From Tetradesmus obliquus (Eukaryota; Chlorophyta; Chlorophyceae; Sphaeropleales; Scenedesmaceae): a stretch of 64,000 bases of DNA. This document shows positions 1-14,530 of the stretch, piece by piece. The notes beneath the pieces are model-generated. The model worked only from the letters and a program-made list of their open reading frames with translations. It was not told the origin of the DNA and did no database searches. Numbering within the stretch: position 1 is the first letter of the stretch; every line of letters starts with the position of its first letter. The position numbers and the translations under genes were made by a program. Where the stretch lies: positions 1,860,001-1,924,000 of the forward strand of contig CP126206.1 in NCBI GenBank assembly GCA_030272155.1, read 5' to 3'.

Positions 1-421
1 GCAGCGTGTGAACTTCCTGCTGCTGCAGGGTGTGAAGCTCCCAGCAAAGCAGTGTGCAGACTCTCCAGTAGGGCAGGGTGTGAAGTTCCTAGCAGGGCAG
101 GGTGTGAATTTCCTGCTGATGCAGGGTGTGAAGCTCCTAGTAGTGGGCTGGGCAGAGGCAGCAGCGGAACTCCGAGGCTGACTTGCCCGCTGCTTGTTAC
201 TGTGCCATTTGCCGCTGCCGCTGCTGCTGCCAGTGCTGCTGCTGCTGCCGCAGGTGCTGCTGCCAGCCCTCCATGGCCCTCCGCACTACTGGCATCAGCA
301 ACATGATGCTGCTGCTGCTGCAGCTGCTGGTAGTGCTGCTGCTGCTGCTGCTGTTGGGCAGGTGCCGCACCAGCAATATGCAGTGCACCATGCCCTGCTG
401 CTGCTGTTTGATCCACGCCAC

Positions 422-456
<35 letters not shown>

Positions 457-2691
457 CCCAAGGCCCTGCTGCTGTTGCTGCTGCTGTGCAGCCCTGCTGC
501 CACACCCCGCACACCATTCACACCGTTACTGCTCCTGTTGCCGACCATTGCAGCCTTACATTCGAGATCAGCTATCGTCGCCTGAAGCTCCAGAAGCTGC
601 TGCTGCTGCCGCTCCCGCGCACCGCCTGCTACCTTCCCTACTGCTGCTGCGCCATCGCCTGCTGCTGCTGCTGCTGCTGCTGCTGCCGCTGACATTCCTC
701 GTGACAGCGAAGAGCGCAGCATGTTTTGCTGGTCTGCTACCACGCGCCGCAGCAGTGCATTTTCTGTGTGCGCTGCCTCCACTTCATGGCTCTGGCGTGC
801 AGCCTGCAGCAGCAGCAGCAGCCGCAGCAGCAGAGAAGTTCAAAACATTGTGAGTGTCGCCTGCCACCACTTCGTGGCTATGACGTGCAGCAGCAGAAGC
901 AACAGCAGACACAGAGTAGCGCAGCCGTGTTTACAAAACCTACAGCACAAACACCAGATGTGTCTAGCCGCAACCCACAGCAGCCAGCAAACACCTGACA
1001 TCAACAGCTGTGAGTCACTGGCACTGCCTCTACCGTTTTCAACCTTTTGAACCCTTTCCATAACTCCCATGAGCCTCTACACAGCACGACCTCAAACAAA
1101 AAAAGACCCGTTGAACATCATGCACATCTCAACATCAAACCTGAACCTTGCCACCCACCAGATCCTCAAGCTCAGCAAGGCGGCTTTTCAGGGTGTCCAC
1201 CATGTTCGAGTACTTTGTAGTCTAGTGCTTGGCCCTGCCGCACAAACGTTAGACTAAAAAGGCACATGGCATACACCCAAAATCTGATAATCAAACCTGA
1301 CCACTCACCAGGTCCTCAAGCTCAGCTAGGCGGCTCTTGAGTGTGGCCACCATGTTCTTCTGCTTGGCCCTGACACGCTGCTGAGTGACAGAACCCTGAA
1401 ACATGGCAGCTCAAACACACATAACACATGAATCCCCACCAGTCCACAAGCTTCGCGAGCTGGCTCTTGGGTGTTGCCCCCGTGTTCTTCTGCTTGGCCC
1501 TGCCGCACAAAAGTTGGACTCAAAAGCACATGGCAAAAGTCCAACCTTTTTATTATTAACCGTGATTACTCACCAAATCCTCCAGCTCAGCTAGCCGGCT
1601 CTTCACAGTGGCCACCATGTTTTCCTGCTTGGCCCTGAAGCGCTGCTGCGCCAGGCAAACTTAAACACCAGCCCCTGAGACCCTAAGAGCACCAAAACCC
1701 TGAGACGAGGCAGCCCTGAGCCCCAAAAACCTCACCAGGTCCTCAAGCTCAGCCAGCCGGCTTTTTAGGGTGGCCACCATGTTCTTCTGCTTGGCCCTGA
1801 AGCGCTGCTGCGCGAGGCGGTTCTTCTCTTTTGTGCGTGTGAAGGCCACACCCCCGATCATGCCATAGCCCGTGCCGTCACCCAGCTCTGTAAGAGAGAA
1901 AGAATAACAGCAGTAATGACAGCACAGAGTGTCAGGTCCTTCTGCTTAGTGCGCGTGAAGGCCACGCCTCCAATCATGCCATAGCCCGCGCCGTCACCCA
2001 ACCCTGTTGCAGCACAGGACAGCAGTACAGCAGTACAGCAGCAGGACAACAATGAACATTTGTCAGTTTCTTTTGCTCTGCTCTTGATGCGTGTGAACAC
2101 GACACCTCCAATCATGCCATAGCCCGTGCCATCTCCCAACTCTGTTGCAGCACAGGACAGCGGTATCAACAAGGAACATGTGTCAGTTTGTTATGTTCTG
2201 CTCTTGGTGCGAGTGAAGGCCACTCCTCCGATCATGCCGTAGCCCGTGCCGTCACCCAGCTCTGTAACAAAGCACAAAGAACAGCAATGGCAATGCAGTG
2301 GAGTGTTAGTAGCGTCAGGTTCTTCTCTTACGCGTGAAGGCCACACCACCAATCATGCCATAGCTGCCGCTAACCCGGATTGTGATGGCAGCAGCAGCAG
2401 GGGAAGCACAGTGGTAAAGGTTTCAGCAACAGGCTGCAGGACTGCAACATAACCCCAAGCTGCCAGCATGCCACCGCCTGCTGCCCCTCCCCGTGCCAGC
2501 CACGCTCACAACCAGCCATAGACGGCATTCACACTTGCGTCTTTGTTTTGACTGCCCACCTGAGTCGGAGTGCATGTGGTCGTCACCCGCGCCGCCTGCT
2601 GCCCCGCCACCTGCCAGCCCATAGCGAGACCCTGGGGCATTGTAGTGCTGCAGCAGAGGGTGCATGAAGCCCTGCAAACTCGGCAGCCCAC

Positions 2692-2729
<38 letters not shown>

Positions 2730-3055
2730 GCCTGCGGTTGCGGGGGTTGCTGCTGGGCTGGCAGTGGCGGCAGGGCCGGCGGCGACGTTTGCTGCTGCTG
2801 CTGCTGCTGCTGCTGTGGTAGCTGCGCCTGCAGCGGTGCCGGCGGCGGCAGCTGAGAGATCAGCACCGATGGCAAGTCTGGCCCTGCTGCAGTTGCTGCT
2901 GCTACTGCTGCTACAGGGTGCTGCTGCTGCTGCATTGCTGCAGCGTTGCTGCTGGTTGTTATGGCACTCCAATGGGCTTGAGGGAGTGCAGCTGCTGACT
3001 GTACGATTGGCACAGCTGGCAGCTGGACATGCTGCTGCTGCAGCAACTGCTGCTG

Positions 3056-3107
<52 letters not shown>

Positions 3108-3178
3108 GTTGCCTGCAGGAGATGCAGCAGCCCTGCTGCTGTATCGGCTTCAACCAACTGGGAGGGAGGCTGCTGCAC

Positions 3179-3218
<40 letters not shown>

Positions 3219-3301
3219 AACGCAGGGGCGTCACTGCTTGCAGGAAAGCGCCAGCAGGGACCAGGCAGAACAAGCAAAGCGCAACATGGCAGGTTCGTCA
3301 T
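1..3301 (-). CDS. Polyglutamine bZIP transcription factor (3' end beyond window)
   Basis: A DNA-binding bZIP regulator, expected to act in the nucleus as a dimer. I read three exons: 3301-2560, 1887-1736 and 803-1 (still open at the window edge). Joined phases agree. Exon 2 encodes ELGDGTGYGMIGGVAFTRTK followed by the basic region KEKNRLAQQRFRAKQKN. This fits the bZIP signature N-x7-R-x9-L-x6-L exactly, and the zipper begins TLKSRLAELEDL. Exon 3 continues with a helical stretch (AARQSHEVEAAHTENALLRR), then Q/A/S-rich low complexity and a second coiled-coil-like patch (QQLLELQATIADLECK, about 600-540). Near the edge are degenerate LLGASHPA-like peptide repeats made of units of about 30 bp (positions 1-150). 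Exon 1 is dominated by polyQ, typical of activation domains. The ATG at 3301 is in phase, but an upstream exon is possible. The family call is firm; target genes are unknown. Confidence 0.82.
1152..1655 (-). repeat. Donor-half echoes of the bZIP basic/zipper exon
   Basis: Four partial copies of the 3' half of exon 2 (RAKQKN...SRLAELEDL plus the following GTGAGT-type donor) lie downstream of the full exon in gene orientation, around 1570-1655, 1436-1500, 1307-1385 and 1152-1225. They carry substitutions and lack the start of the exon, so each is a 5' splice site attached to half an exon. Confidence 0.85.
1943..2372 (-). repeat. Acceptor-half echoes of the bZIP exon
   Basis: Four partial copies of the 5' half of bZIP exon 2 (GDG.GYGMIGGVAFTR) with the preceding intron end, near 1945-2008, 2090-2145, 2205-2265 and 2325-2370. 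They lie upstream of the complete exon at 1736-1887 and stop before the basic region. Confidence 0.85.
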
Positions 3302-3400
3302 GAGTGTTCATTACAGTGGTATCAAATAATCCATGCTGCACCGTCTGCTTGTCAAAGGATTACGACGTGGGCGGCAGGGGTGACTAGTGTCAGTCAAGCA

Positions 3401-4087
3401 CTAGCGCCAGTGACGCAATGATATGCCAGTACAGGTTTGCTGAGATATGTATACTTCAGGAATGCCTTCACACAGTAGAATGTGCCAGCAGTCGTTTGTG
3501 CTCTGCTGTAGCTGCAGCACCTGCTGTCTTTGCAGGAACATCATCAGCAGGCAGCTGTAGCCAGCTGCGCTGTCACAGCTTATACGTACGCTTGTCACCC
3601 AGTCATCAACAGCAGCTGCTGCGTCACAGCGCAGCAGCACGCACCTCCCAAAGCTCGGCACCGCTGCAACGATGCTTTCAGCAGCTGTAATATTTCCCGC
3701 TACTCGCTGAGGCTCCTCTAGCTGCGGTCCTTTCAGGTTTGCACTGAGCCATGCCCGCCAGAAGGCAGCGCTGTCCTCCTGCTCCGCGTGTTGTTGCATC
3801 CCGTGTGCTGCTGCTGTCCCATTTTGCATGGACTGCATGACGCAGGGTGCCCTGCCCGGCACCCTTGATGCAGTGCCTGTTGACGAGTGGGCTGGATTAT
3901 GTGAGCATGCTTCAAACGGCTCCGTTGCGGGGGTGACGGATCTGGTCAACTGTGACAAGTTTGATGCTACATCAGCAAAGCTGCATGCCACACTCCGCAG
4001 CTGCCCTCTCGCTGACGGCCACACCAGTGATCTCTCCGAGTCACAGTTCGCCACAAACATTCGAGGGGAAACACTTTTTTGAGCCAC
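3401..4087 (-). CDS. Unidentified open frame, possibly a 5' exon of the bZIP gene
   Basis: A 228-codon open frame on the minus strand without a clear ATG at its upper end. The composition is ordinary, not triplet-repeat, around 4000-3650 (e.g. EDSAAFWRAWLSANLKGPQ). That suggests at least part is coding. It ends at a stop just upstream of the polyQ exon. I recognise no domain. It could be an upstream exon of the bZIP gene, a separate small gene, or chance. Confidence 0.3.
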   Translation of the reverse strand: MAQKSVSPRMFVANCDSERSLVWPSARGQLRSVACSFADVASNLSQLTRSVTPATEPFEACSHNPAHSSTGTASRVPGRAPCVMQSMQNGTAAAHGMQQHAEQEDSAAFWRAWLSANLKGPQLEEPQRVAGNITAAESIVAAVPSFGRCVLLRCDAAAAVDDWVTSVRISCDSAAGYSCLLMMFLQRQQVLQLQQSTNDCWHILLCEGIPEVYISQQTCTGISLRHWR

Positions 4088-4766
4088 AAACGATAATTAA
4101 CACGCAGCAGAACGACGAGCAGGGCGTGCGGGGCGTACCCTGCGATGAGTAAATGACATGCCACAGTAATCACGTCATCCCTCACATAACCCTCTGCTTG
4201 AATGCATGAACTGCTCGAGTCGCACATTGCTGCTACAAATGCACCCAGCTGCCGCTGCCATGCTGCGGTAAGCTGAGCACTGCTGTCCAGTCAGCCTGTC
4301 TGGCACTGCTGCCCCACTCTCCACATCGCTGGCAGTCACCACACTTGAATACTTGACAGCTGGAACAGCCCTGGAGGCAAGCACACGTACCATGTGCCAC
4401 ATCCCAACAACACAATGTTTCAATACATCACATATCCGCGAGAGCTATCACACAGATGCGGCTTGATGGTGGAAACGTGTGAAGATCATTGCACTTAAGC
4501 TTGTAAGATCTGTCCTGACAGCCATGCAACGCCGACCACATGTCCTGGCGACCATTGCTAATGCGCGTATGCAGGATCATAAACAAACAATCTAGTAATA
4601 GGCGGCCACTGCTGTACAAAGGCTCACATGGCAGCCGCCTGAATCCGTTGAAGTGCAGTCAACTGCAAGTTTGAATGAGGCTCTGCGCATGAATATGCGC
4701 CCGCAAGGCGGTGTGGTGAGGGCAGAGCCGCACACTTGTCTGCAAGATTATGAACCCACTGCGCAA
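4088..4766. other. Intergenic stretch, nothing recognised
   Basis: Non-repetitive DNA between the unidentified minus-strand frame and the last rhodanese exon. Short frames exist on both strands but none shows motif, splice context or composition that I would call coding. It should contain the rhodanese 3' flank. Confidence 0.4.
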
Positions 4767-8696
<3,930 letters not shown>

Positions 8697-9057
8697 TACA
8701 GGACAGCACAGTGGGGTATAAGTGTGAGGAACGCACAGGTCTCGTCACTTCGCGTGGGCTTCCAACTTGAGAAGTGCAGCGACGTGCAGCGGAGGAAGCT
8801 TAGACGGTAAGCGGACCTCAAAAAGTGACATGCTGCACCCCCGGATTAGACAGCATTAGATTAGGGCTTTTCGATCGATCCGGTACATACTCGCTGGCTG
8901 ACCGACTCCATCCATTTAACCTTCTTCTTGAGCAGCAAAGTAAACACCTCTACGTTTCTGATCCCAGCTGCCTTCCCGGAGCGTCGTGCCCTGCAGCAGT
9001 CCTCCGTCACTGCTCCTCTGCACTGCTGTCGCGAAAGCTACCAACCAGTTCACAGCC
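8697..9057. promoter_or_regulatory. Divergent promoter between rhodanese and APX genes
   Basis: 361 bp separate the ATG of the rhodanese gene (minus, 8696) from that of APX (plus, 9058). It is free of triplet runs, unlike its surroundings, and must hold both transcription starts and both 5' UTRs. I see no convincing TATA box. Confidence 0.5.
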
Positions 9058-9514
9058 ATGCAGCTCTCACACGCGAGTAGCAGGACTGCTGTTCATGGCT
9101 ATGGCAGGGCCGGATCTGTGCGGAAGCCTCGCACCGTGGTGGTTCGTGCAGCAGCAAACGTGGAGCAGCTGCGATCTGCAAAGAAGGACATCGAGGATCT
9201 GATCAGGGTGAGCAGTCTTTGATGTAAAAAGCATGCATTTTGGCTTTTGAATGTTCCCGGACAACGGGACAAATGGGTGTATGTGGTGTGCAAGGCTGCC
9301 GTGTGACTTGCCAGAGGCAGCAGCAGCAGCAGCACTGCCAGCTGCCATGCGCCCATGCATGCATGCTTAGAGGAGTTTGATGACCTGCATCACAAAGTTT
9401 ATCTTCTTTGATGCACATTACACTGTCCTGGTGCATGCTGCTGTCCGGTAAGCCTACTAGCACAGTTTCTTTGCACACGTGACTCTCACATTCTGCGCTA
9501 GCTGCTGACTCACA

Positions 9515-9557
<43 letters not shown>

Positions 9558-9812
9558 AGTCCAAGTCCTGCAACCCCCTCCTCATCAGGCTGGGCTGGCA
9601 TGATGCTGGCACCTTCGACAAGGTGGGCGGCGAAAACAGCTTTGAGATCAACCACGAATAAACCCATCCATATCTGTAGTGATGGATGTTGCTGCAGCAA
9701 GTGATGACGCTGGCCGCTTAAGTGCCATAGAATAGCAACCTACATAGTTTATACACGCAGCTGCTTTGTTGATACACTTGAGTAGCAACAGATATAATCA
9801 CACTGAGCACAT

Positions 9813-9872
<60 letters not shown>

Positions 9873-11257
9873 AGGACGGCGGCGCTTGGCCCAAGGCCGG
9901 TGGTGCCACCGGCAGCATCCGGCTGAAGCCGGAGATTGGGCATGGCGCCAATGCAGGTGAGCCTGACGATAACCCGTTTGCATCACATGGCCATGGCTCG
10001 AGCGTCTGCAGTGGCTAAAGTAAAACAGAAGGCGCCCTAAAGCCGCAAGGATGCCCTGCTTGGTGGTCGCCATGCTGAGCTCAGGCAGCTTACCCTGTCT
10101 CGCTTTGTTGATGACGCACACACTCGGCTAGTGTATTGTAACACATTGCAGATGTTTTGTAACACACAAACACAAACAACTTGATCTGTTCTGCAGGCCT
10201 GCAGGCGGCCATTGACCTCATGGAGCCCATCAAGGCCAAGTACCCGTCAGTTCCACTATGTACCACTTTTGTAACACATCTGTAACGTGTTTGTATTGTA
10301 TGTTTTGTGCATTATCTTGCAGGCCTGCAGGCTGCCATTGACCTCATGGAGCCCATCAAGGCCACGTACCCCGCTGTGTCATACGCTGACCTGTACCAGA
10401 TGGCTTCAGCGGTGGCAGTGGAGGTGCGTGCTGCTTGGTGTGCATTCAGCCGTTGCATGGGGATATGTGTGCTGTGGTGCTTGGCCTCAGAGCGGCCGTG
10501 CGGTCAGCGCTGACCTGTACCAGATGGCCTCAGCAATGGCAGTGGAGGTGCGTGCTGCTTGGTTTGCATTCAGCCGTTGCATGGGGATATGTGTGCTGTG
10601 GTGCTTGGCCTCGGAGGGGCCGTGCGGTCAGCGCTGACCTGTACCAGATGGCCTCAGAGGGGCCATGCGGTCAGCGCTGACCTGTACCAGATGGCCTCAG
10701 AGGGGCCGTGCGGTCAGCGCTGACCTGTACCAGATGGCCTCAGCGGTGGCAGTGGAGGTGCGTGACTCGGGAAAATTAGCAGATGATGAGCAGTTGGGGT
10801 GTTGTTGTTGCAAATTACCAGGCCACAAAGGGGTGCACCGATTGTTGACAGAGAGCAGCAGCAGTGTGGTGGGATTGCGGGGCAGGAGATGGTGTGTGTG
10901 GGTGTCTTGTTGCTGGCTAGGGCCCCTTTGCCTGCGTTGACCTGTGCCAGATGGCCTGTGCAGCGGGTGTGGAGGTGTGAGGCTGAAGTTGCAATGAAAG
11001 TGGTGAATATAATCATTATCAATGAACAGTTGTTTGATTTCCATCGCTGCTGCAGGTTGCTGGCGGCCCCAAGCTGCCCAAGCGCTACTGTCAAGAGGAT
11101 GCAGACACCACCAAACATTTGTGCTGCTACTGCTGCTGCTGCTGCTGCTGCTGCAGGTTGCTGGCGGCCCCAAGCTGGCCATGCGCTACGAGCGCCAAGA
11201 CGTTAGCGACCCCTGGGATACTACTGACTGCGCTGCTGCTGCCACTGCCACTGCCAT

Positions 11258-11302
<45 letters not shown>

Positions 11303-11362
11303 GCCAGGTTGCTGATGGCCCCAAGCTGCCTATGCGCTGTGCATGAAAGCAATGAACCATTG

Positions 11363-11397
<35 letters not shown>

Positions 11398-14390
11398 AGG
11401 TTGCTGGTGGCCCCAAGCTGGCTATGCTCTGTGCATGTAAGCAATGAACCATTGTATGCTGCTGCTGCTGCTGCTGCTGCTGCAGGTTGCTGGTGGCCCC
11501 AAGCTGGCCATGCGCTACGGCCGCAAGGACGTGAACGACCCTAAGGACTGTGCCAAGGAGGGCAACCTGCCCTGTGAGTGCTCTGGTTTAGGTTTCAGGT
11601 TTTAGGTTGGACATCTGGGTGCTGGGGTTGTGCAGGTAGCCAAGATGGACACGTGGGTACAGCTGCAAGGAATTGAACGACCTCAAGGACTGTGCCAAGG
11701 AGGGCAACCTGCCTTGTGAGTGCAGCAGCAGCAAAGCATTTGCAGTATCTGGGTTGCATTTGAACACCACTTGGGCGTCAGACCTGCCTCAGCTATTGCA
11801 GCCTGTGAGGCAGCTGTCAAAGCATGTGTTGATCTCATGCAGCGGCCAGCCAGCCTTGCTTCAAGATTTTACATGTGACCAGTGCCACACTTGTGCAACA
11901 TCTTCGGCGCTAGCCAAACTGCACTTGCTTCTCACCTTTCTGTTTTCTATGTCTCCGTGCAGCCGCCGGCCACCCATTCCCATAGGGATCAGTGTCGCCA
12001 GCGCAGCACTTGCGCCACATCTTCGGCCGCATGAGGGCCTCTCACGTGCTGCCGTGCTGCTGTTGCTGCCGCTGCCGCTGCCACTGCTGCCATACTTCAA
12101 TTTCCTTCATGCGGCCGCCGGCTAACCATTCCCAGAGGGCTCTGTCCGGCACAGCACCTGGGCCACATCTCCGCACATACATGCCAGCTGCGCGCACTGA
12201 CGACAATCAACCCTTGCACTGCTTGCTGCATGCAGCCGCGAGCCGCCCGTTCCTGAGGGCTCTGTCAGCCCGGCGCAGCACTTGCGCCACACCTTCGGGC
12301 ATAGGCCAACTGCACCAACTCTGAATCTGACAAAGAACACATCCTTGCACTGCTTCCTGCATGCAGCCGCGGGCCACCCTTTCCCTGAGGGGTCTGTCAG
12401 TTCAGCGCAGCACCTGCGCCACACCTCTGGGCATACATGCCAGCTGCGCTTACTGACAAACAATCAATCCTTGCACTGCTTCCTGCATGCAGCCGCGGGC
12501 CACCCGTTCCCTGAGGGGTCAGTGTCGCCTGCGCAGCACCTGCGCCACATCTTCGGGCGCATGGGCCTGAATGACAAGGAGATTGTCGCGCTGAGTGGCG
12601 CGCACACGCTCGGCAGGGCAAGGCCAGAGCGCTCAGGCTGGGGTGAGTGAACGTCACCTTCAGCTCGCTTTCTAGCTCGTTTGTGGTGTCTGCGCTCTTT
12701 AGCCAAGATAAAAACATGTTAACTGTGGGAATCCTGGCTGCATGTAGCTATCTGACAAGGAGATCGTGGCACTGAGTGGAGCACATATGCTGGGCAGGGC
12801 AAGGCCAGAGCGCTCAGGCTGGGGTGAGTGAAATAACAAAGGCGCCAAGCAAGTGTCCGCAGCTGTGTCTTGCAGTCAAACTACTGTCTAGATTTTGATT
12901 ATGTGTCTGGCTCTGTCGGCAGCATAATTTTTGGTGGGGTGCATGGGCTTCAACGACAAGGAGGTCGTGGCATTGTTTGGCGCACACACGCTGGGCAGGG
13001 CGCAGCCAGAGCGCATCGTATGGGATGAATGAACTGGCAACTGCAGGTCACTTTCTATTCTGTTGTGTTGTGTGCACTCATGTTCGCACTGCAGATCACA
13101 TTGTTTTGATTAAAACTTTGCCGCATGGGCTTCCCTGACAACGTTGCGGCGCTTTCATTGTACTGCCTGCAGGCAAGGAGGAGACCAAGTACACCAAGGA
13201 CGGCCCGGGTGGCCAGTATTGGAACGGCTGGCTGGCGTTCCAAAACGCTGCCTCCTCTAGAACAAAAACCCTCAAGGTGTTTGTAAAAGCTTTTGCTTTT
13301 ACTTGTACATGCAGGCAAGGAGGAGACCAAGTACACCAAGGATGGCCCGGGTAAGCCCGGTGGCCAGTCTCTGCCTGTGGACTGGTGTTCAACGGCACTA
13401 TGAACTGCTTTCTCTAAAACAAGAACTATGAACCCACACTGGTGTCTGCAGGCAAGGAGGAGACCAAGTACACCAAGGATGGCCCTGGCAAGCCGGGCGG
13501 TCAGTCCTGGACCGCCGACTGTTTGATATATAGCAACCTACTTCAACCAACAGTTTGTCTGCTGTTGTTGCTTATCATCTGCAGGCAAGGAGGAGACCAA
13601 GTACACAAAAGATGGCCCGGGTAAGCCTGGCGGCCAGTCCTGGACCGCGGACTGGCTGGTGTTCAACAACGCCTACTTCAAGGACGTCAAGAAGAAGAGT
13701 GATGACGAGCTGCTGGTGCTGCCCACAGATGCGGCTGTCTTCGATGATGATGCGTTCAGGTGGGCGTCATTTTCCTTGTTATGCTATGTCAACAGGGTTG
13801 TGTGGATGTCACAAGGATGGATGTCAAGTAACAAGTGGCTGGTGTTCCACATTACAACAAATTGGTTGTTTTAAAACAACGCCTACTTCAACGATGTGAA
13901 GGTGCAGAGCAATGGGGAGCTGCTGGTGCTGCCCACGAATGCTGCTGTCTTCGAGGACGCAGCCTTCAAGTTGGTGTTAATTTGCATGTTACATGTGTGT
14001 TGTGTGACAAGGGTATTGGCACTGCGCAACAACACACGCCGTTGCAAAGCTGCTGTTGCCGCTGCAGCGGTTATCGGGGGCGCGCTGCTCTGTCACTGAC
14101 AGCAGATCTGCTCAGAAGCGTCTGCTCTTGACACTGCCACTGCTGCTGCTGCTGCCTCTTCAGGCTGTTTGCTGAGCAGTATGCTGATGCCAAGGCAGCT
14201 TGTTTTGCGGAATACTCCCTGGCCCTGACACTGATGTGCATGGCACTTCTGTTCCTACTGCTGCTGCCGCAGGCCGTTCGCTGAGAAGTATGCCGAAGAT
14301 GAGGCAGCCTTCTTTGCTGACTATGCCCTGGCCCACGTAAAGCTCAGCGAGCTGGGCGCGGCCTGGGATGGCGAGCCGGTCAGCGTGTAA
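9058..14390 (+). CDS. APX: L-ascorbate peroxidase, chloroplast type
   Basis: A class I heme peroxidase that reduces H2O2 with ascorbate, probably in the chloroplast. Eight exons: 9058-9207, 9560-9622, 9875-9956, 10323-10423, 11486-11573, 12493-12642, 13585-13759 and 14273-14390. They total 927 nt, giving 308 aa in perfect phase. An N-terminal basic Ser/Ala-rich transit-like segment ([19 protein letters not shown]) is followed by [15 protein letters not shown]. The distal catalytic Arg-Trp-His lies in [15 protein letters not shown]. The proximal heme-ligand His lies in [19 protein letters not shown], the proximal Trp region in [17 protein letters not shown], and the conserved Asp in [11 protein letters not shown]. 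The end is [20 protein letters not shown] ... EPVSV. The distal-site exon (9560-9622) is the only central exon without obvious copies nearby. All other internal exons carry partial duplicates in the introns; the set listed is the one that keeps the frame and family sequence. Confidence 0.93.
9781..9874 (+). repeat. (CTG)n run abutting the APX exon 3 acceptor
   Basis: About 20 sense-strand CTG triplets run directly into CAG|GACGGCGGCG at 9874/9875. Similar shorter runs precede APX exon 2 and the exon 5 copies, so the repeat lies where a polypyrimidine tract would be expected. Confidence 0.88.
10197..10250 (+). repeat. Acceptor-half echo of APX exon 4
   Basis: A copy of [16 protein letters not shown] with its CTGCAG acceptor lies about 126 bp upstream of the complete exon 10323-10423 and lacks the second half of the exon. 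Confidence 0.88.
10480..10980 (+). repeat. Donor-half echoes of APX exon 4
   Basis: Repeated copies of ADLYQMASA(V/M)AVE with intron sequence follow the full exon: about 10504-10548, 10633-10665, 10676-10703, 10720-10762 and a diverged one near 10935-10975. The unit is about 120 bp at first and then shortens to about 45 bp, so duplication occurred at more than one scale. Confidence 0.85.
11050..11460 (+). repeat. Acceptor-half echoes of APX exon 5
   Basis: Four upstream copies of VAGGPKL(A/P)MR after CTGCAG (from about 11056, 11156, 11308 and 11399), most preceded by sense-strand (CTG)n, before the complete exon 11486-11573. A donor-half copy ([14 protein letters not shown] plus GTGAGT) follows at about 11670-11717. 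Confidence 0.88.
11955..12440 (+). repeat. Acceptor-half echoes of the APX proximal-histidine exon
   Basis: Four upstream copies of [20 protein letters not shown]-like sequence start near 11963, 12112, 12236 and 12366, each after a TGCAG-type acceptor, before the complete exon 12493-12642. Spacing is about 125-150 bp. Confidence 0.88.
12740..13030 (+). repeat. Donor-half echoes of the APX proximal-histidine exon
   Basis: Two downstream copies of DKE(I/V)VAL.GAH.LGRA.PER at about 12747-12826 and 12946-13025. The first ends in a good GTGAGT donor. Both retain the heme-ligand His codon but have no acceptor of their own. Confidence 0.85.
13170..13970 (+). repeat. Echoes flanking APX exon 7
   Basis: Acceptor-half copies of [13 protein letters not shown] lie at about 13174, 13316 and 13453, upstream of the complete exon 13585-13759. 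A donor-half copy ([20 protein letters not shown]) lies downstream at about 13875-13970. One acceptor-half copy of exon 8 ([16 protein letters not shown]) follows at about 14161-14220. Confidence 0.87.
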
Positions 14391-14494
14391 AGCATGAACG
14401 GCAGGTGTGAGATGACTGCCCACTGTAGCAACAGCAGCAGCAGCAGCAGCAGTGCACGTAAATCGAGCCGGTCAGCGTTTAATTGCTGCCTTAA

Positions 14495-14530
<36 letters not shown>

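Noticed and set aside
2570-3303. Plus-strand Leu/Ala/Cys-rich frames opposite the bZIP polyQ exon
   Set aside because: Mirror frames of CAG repeats; the minus strand gives the phase-consistent bZIP product.
10287-10940. A separate repeat protein made of YQMASA units
   Set aside because: These are donor-half echoes of APX exon 4 with intron sequence read through; no independent start or family.
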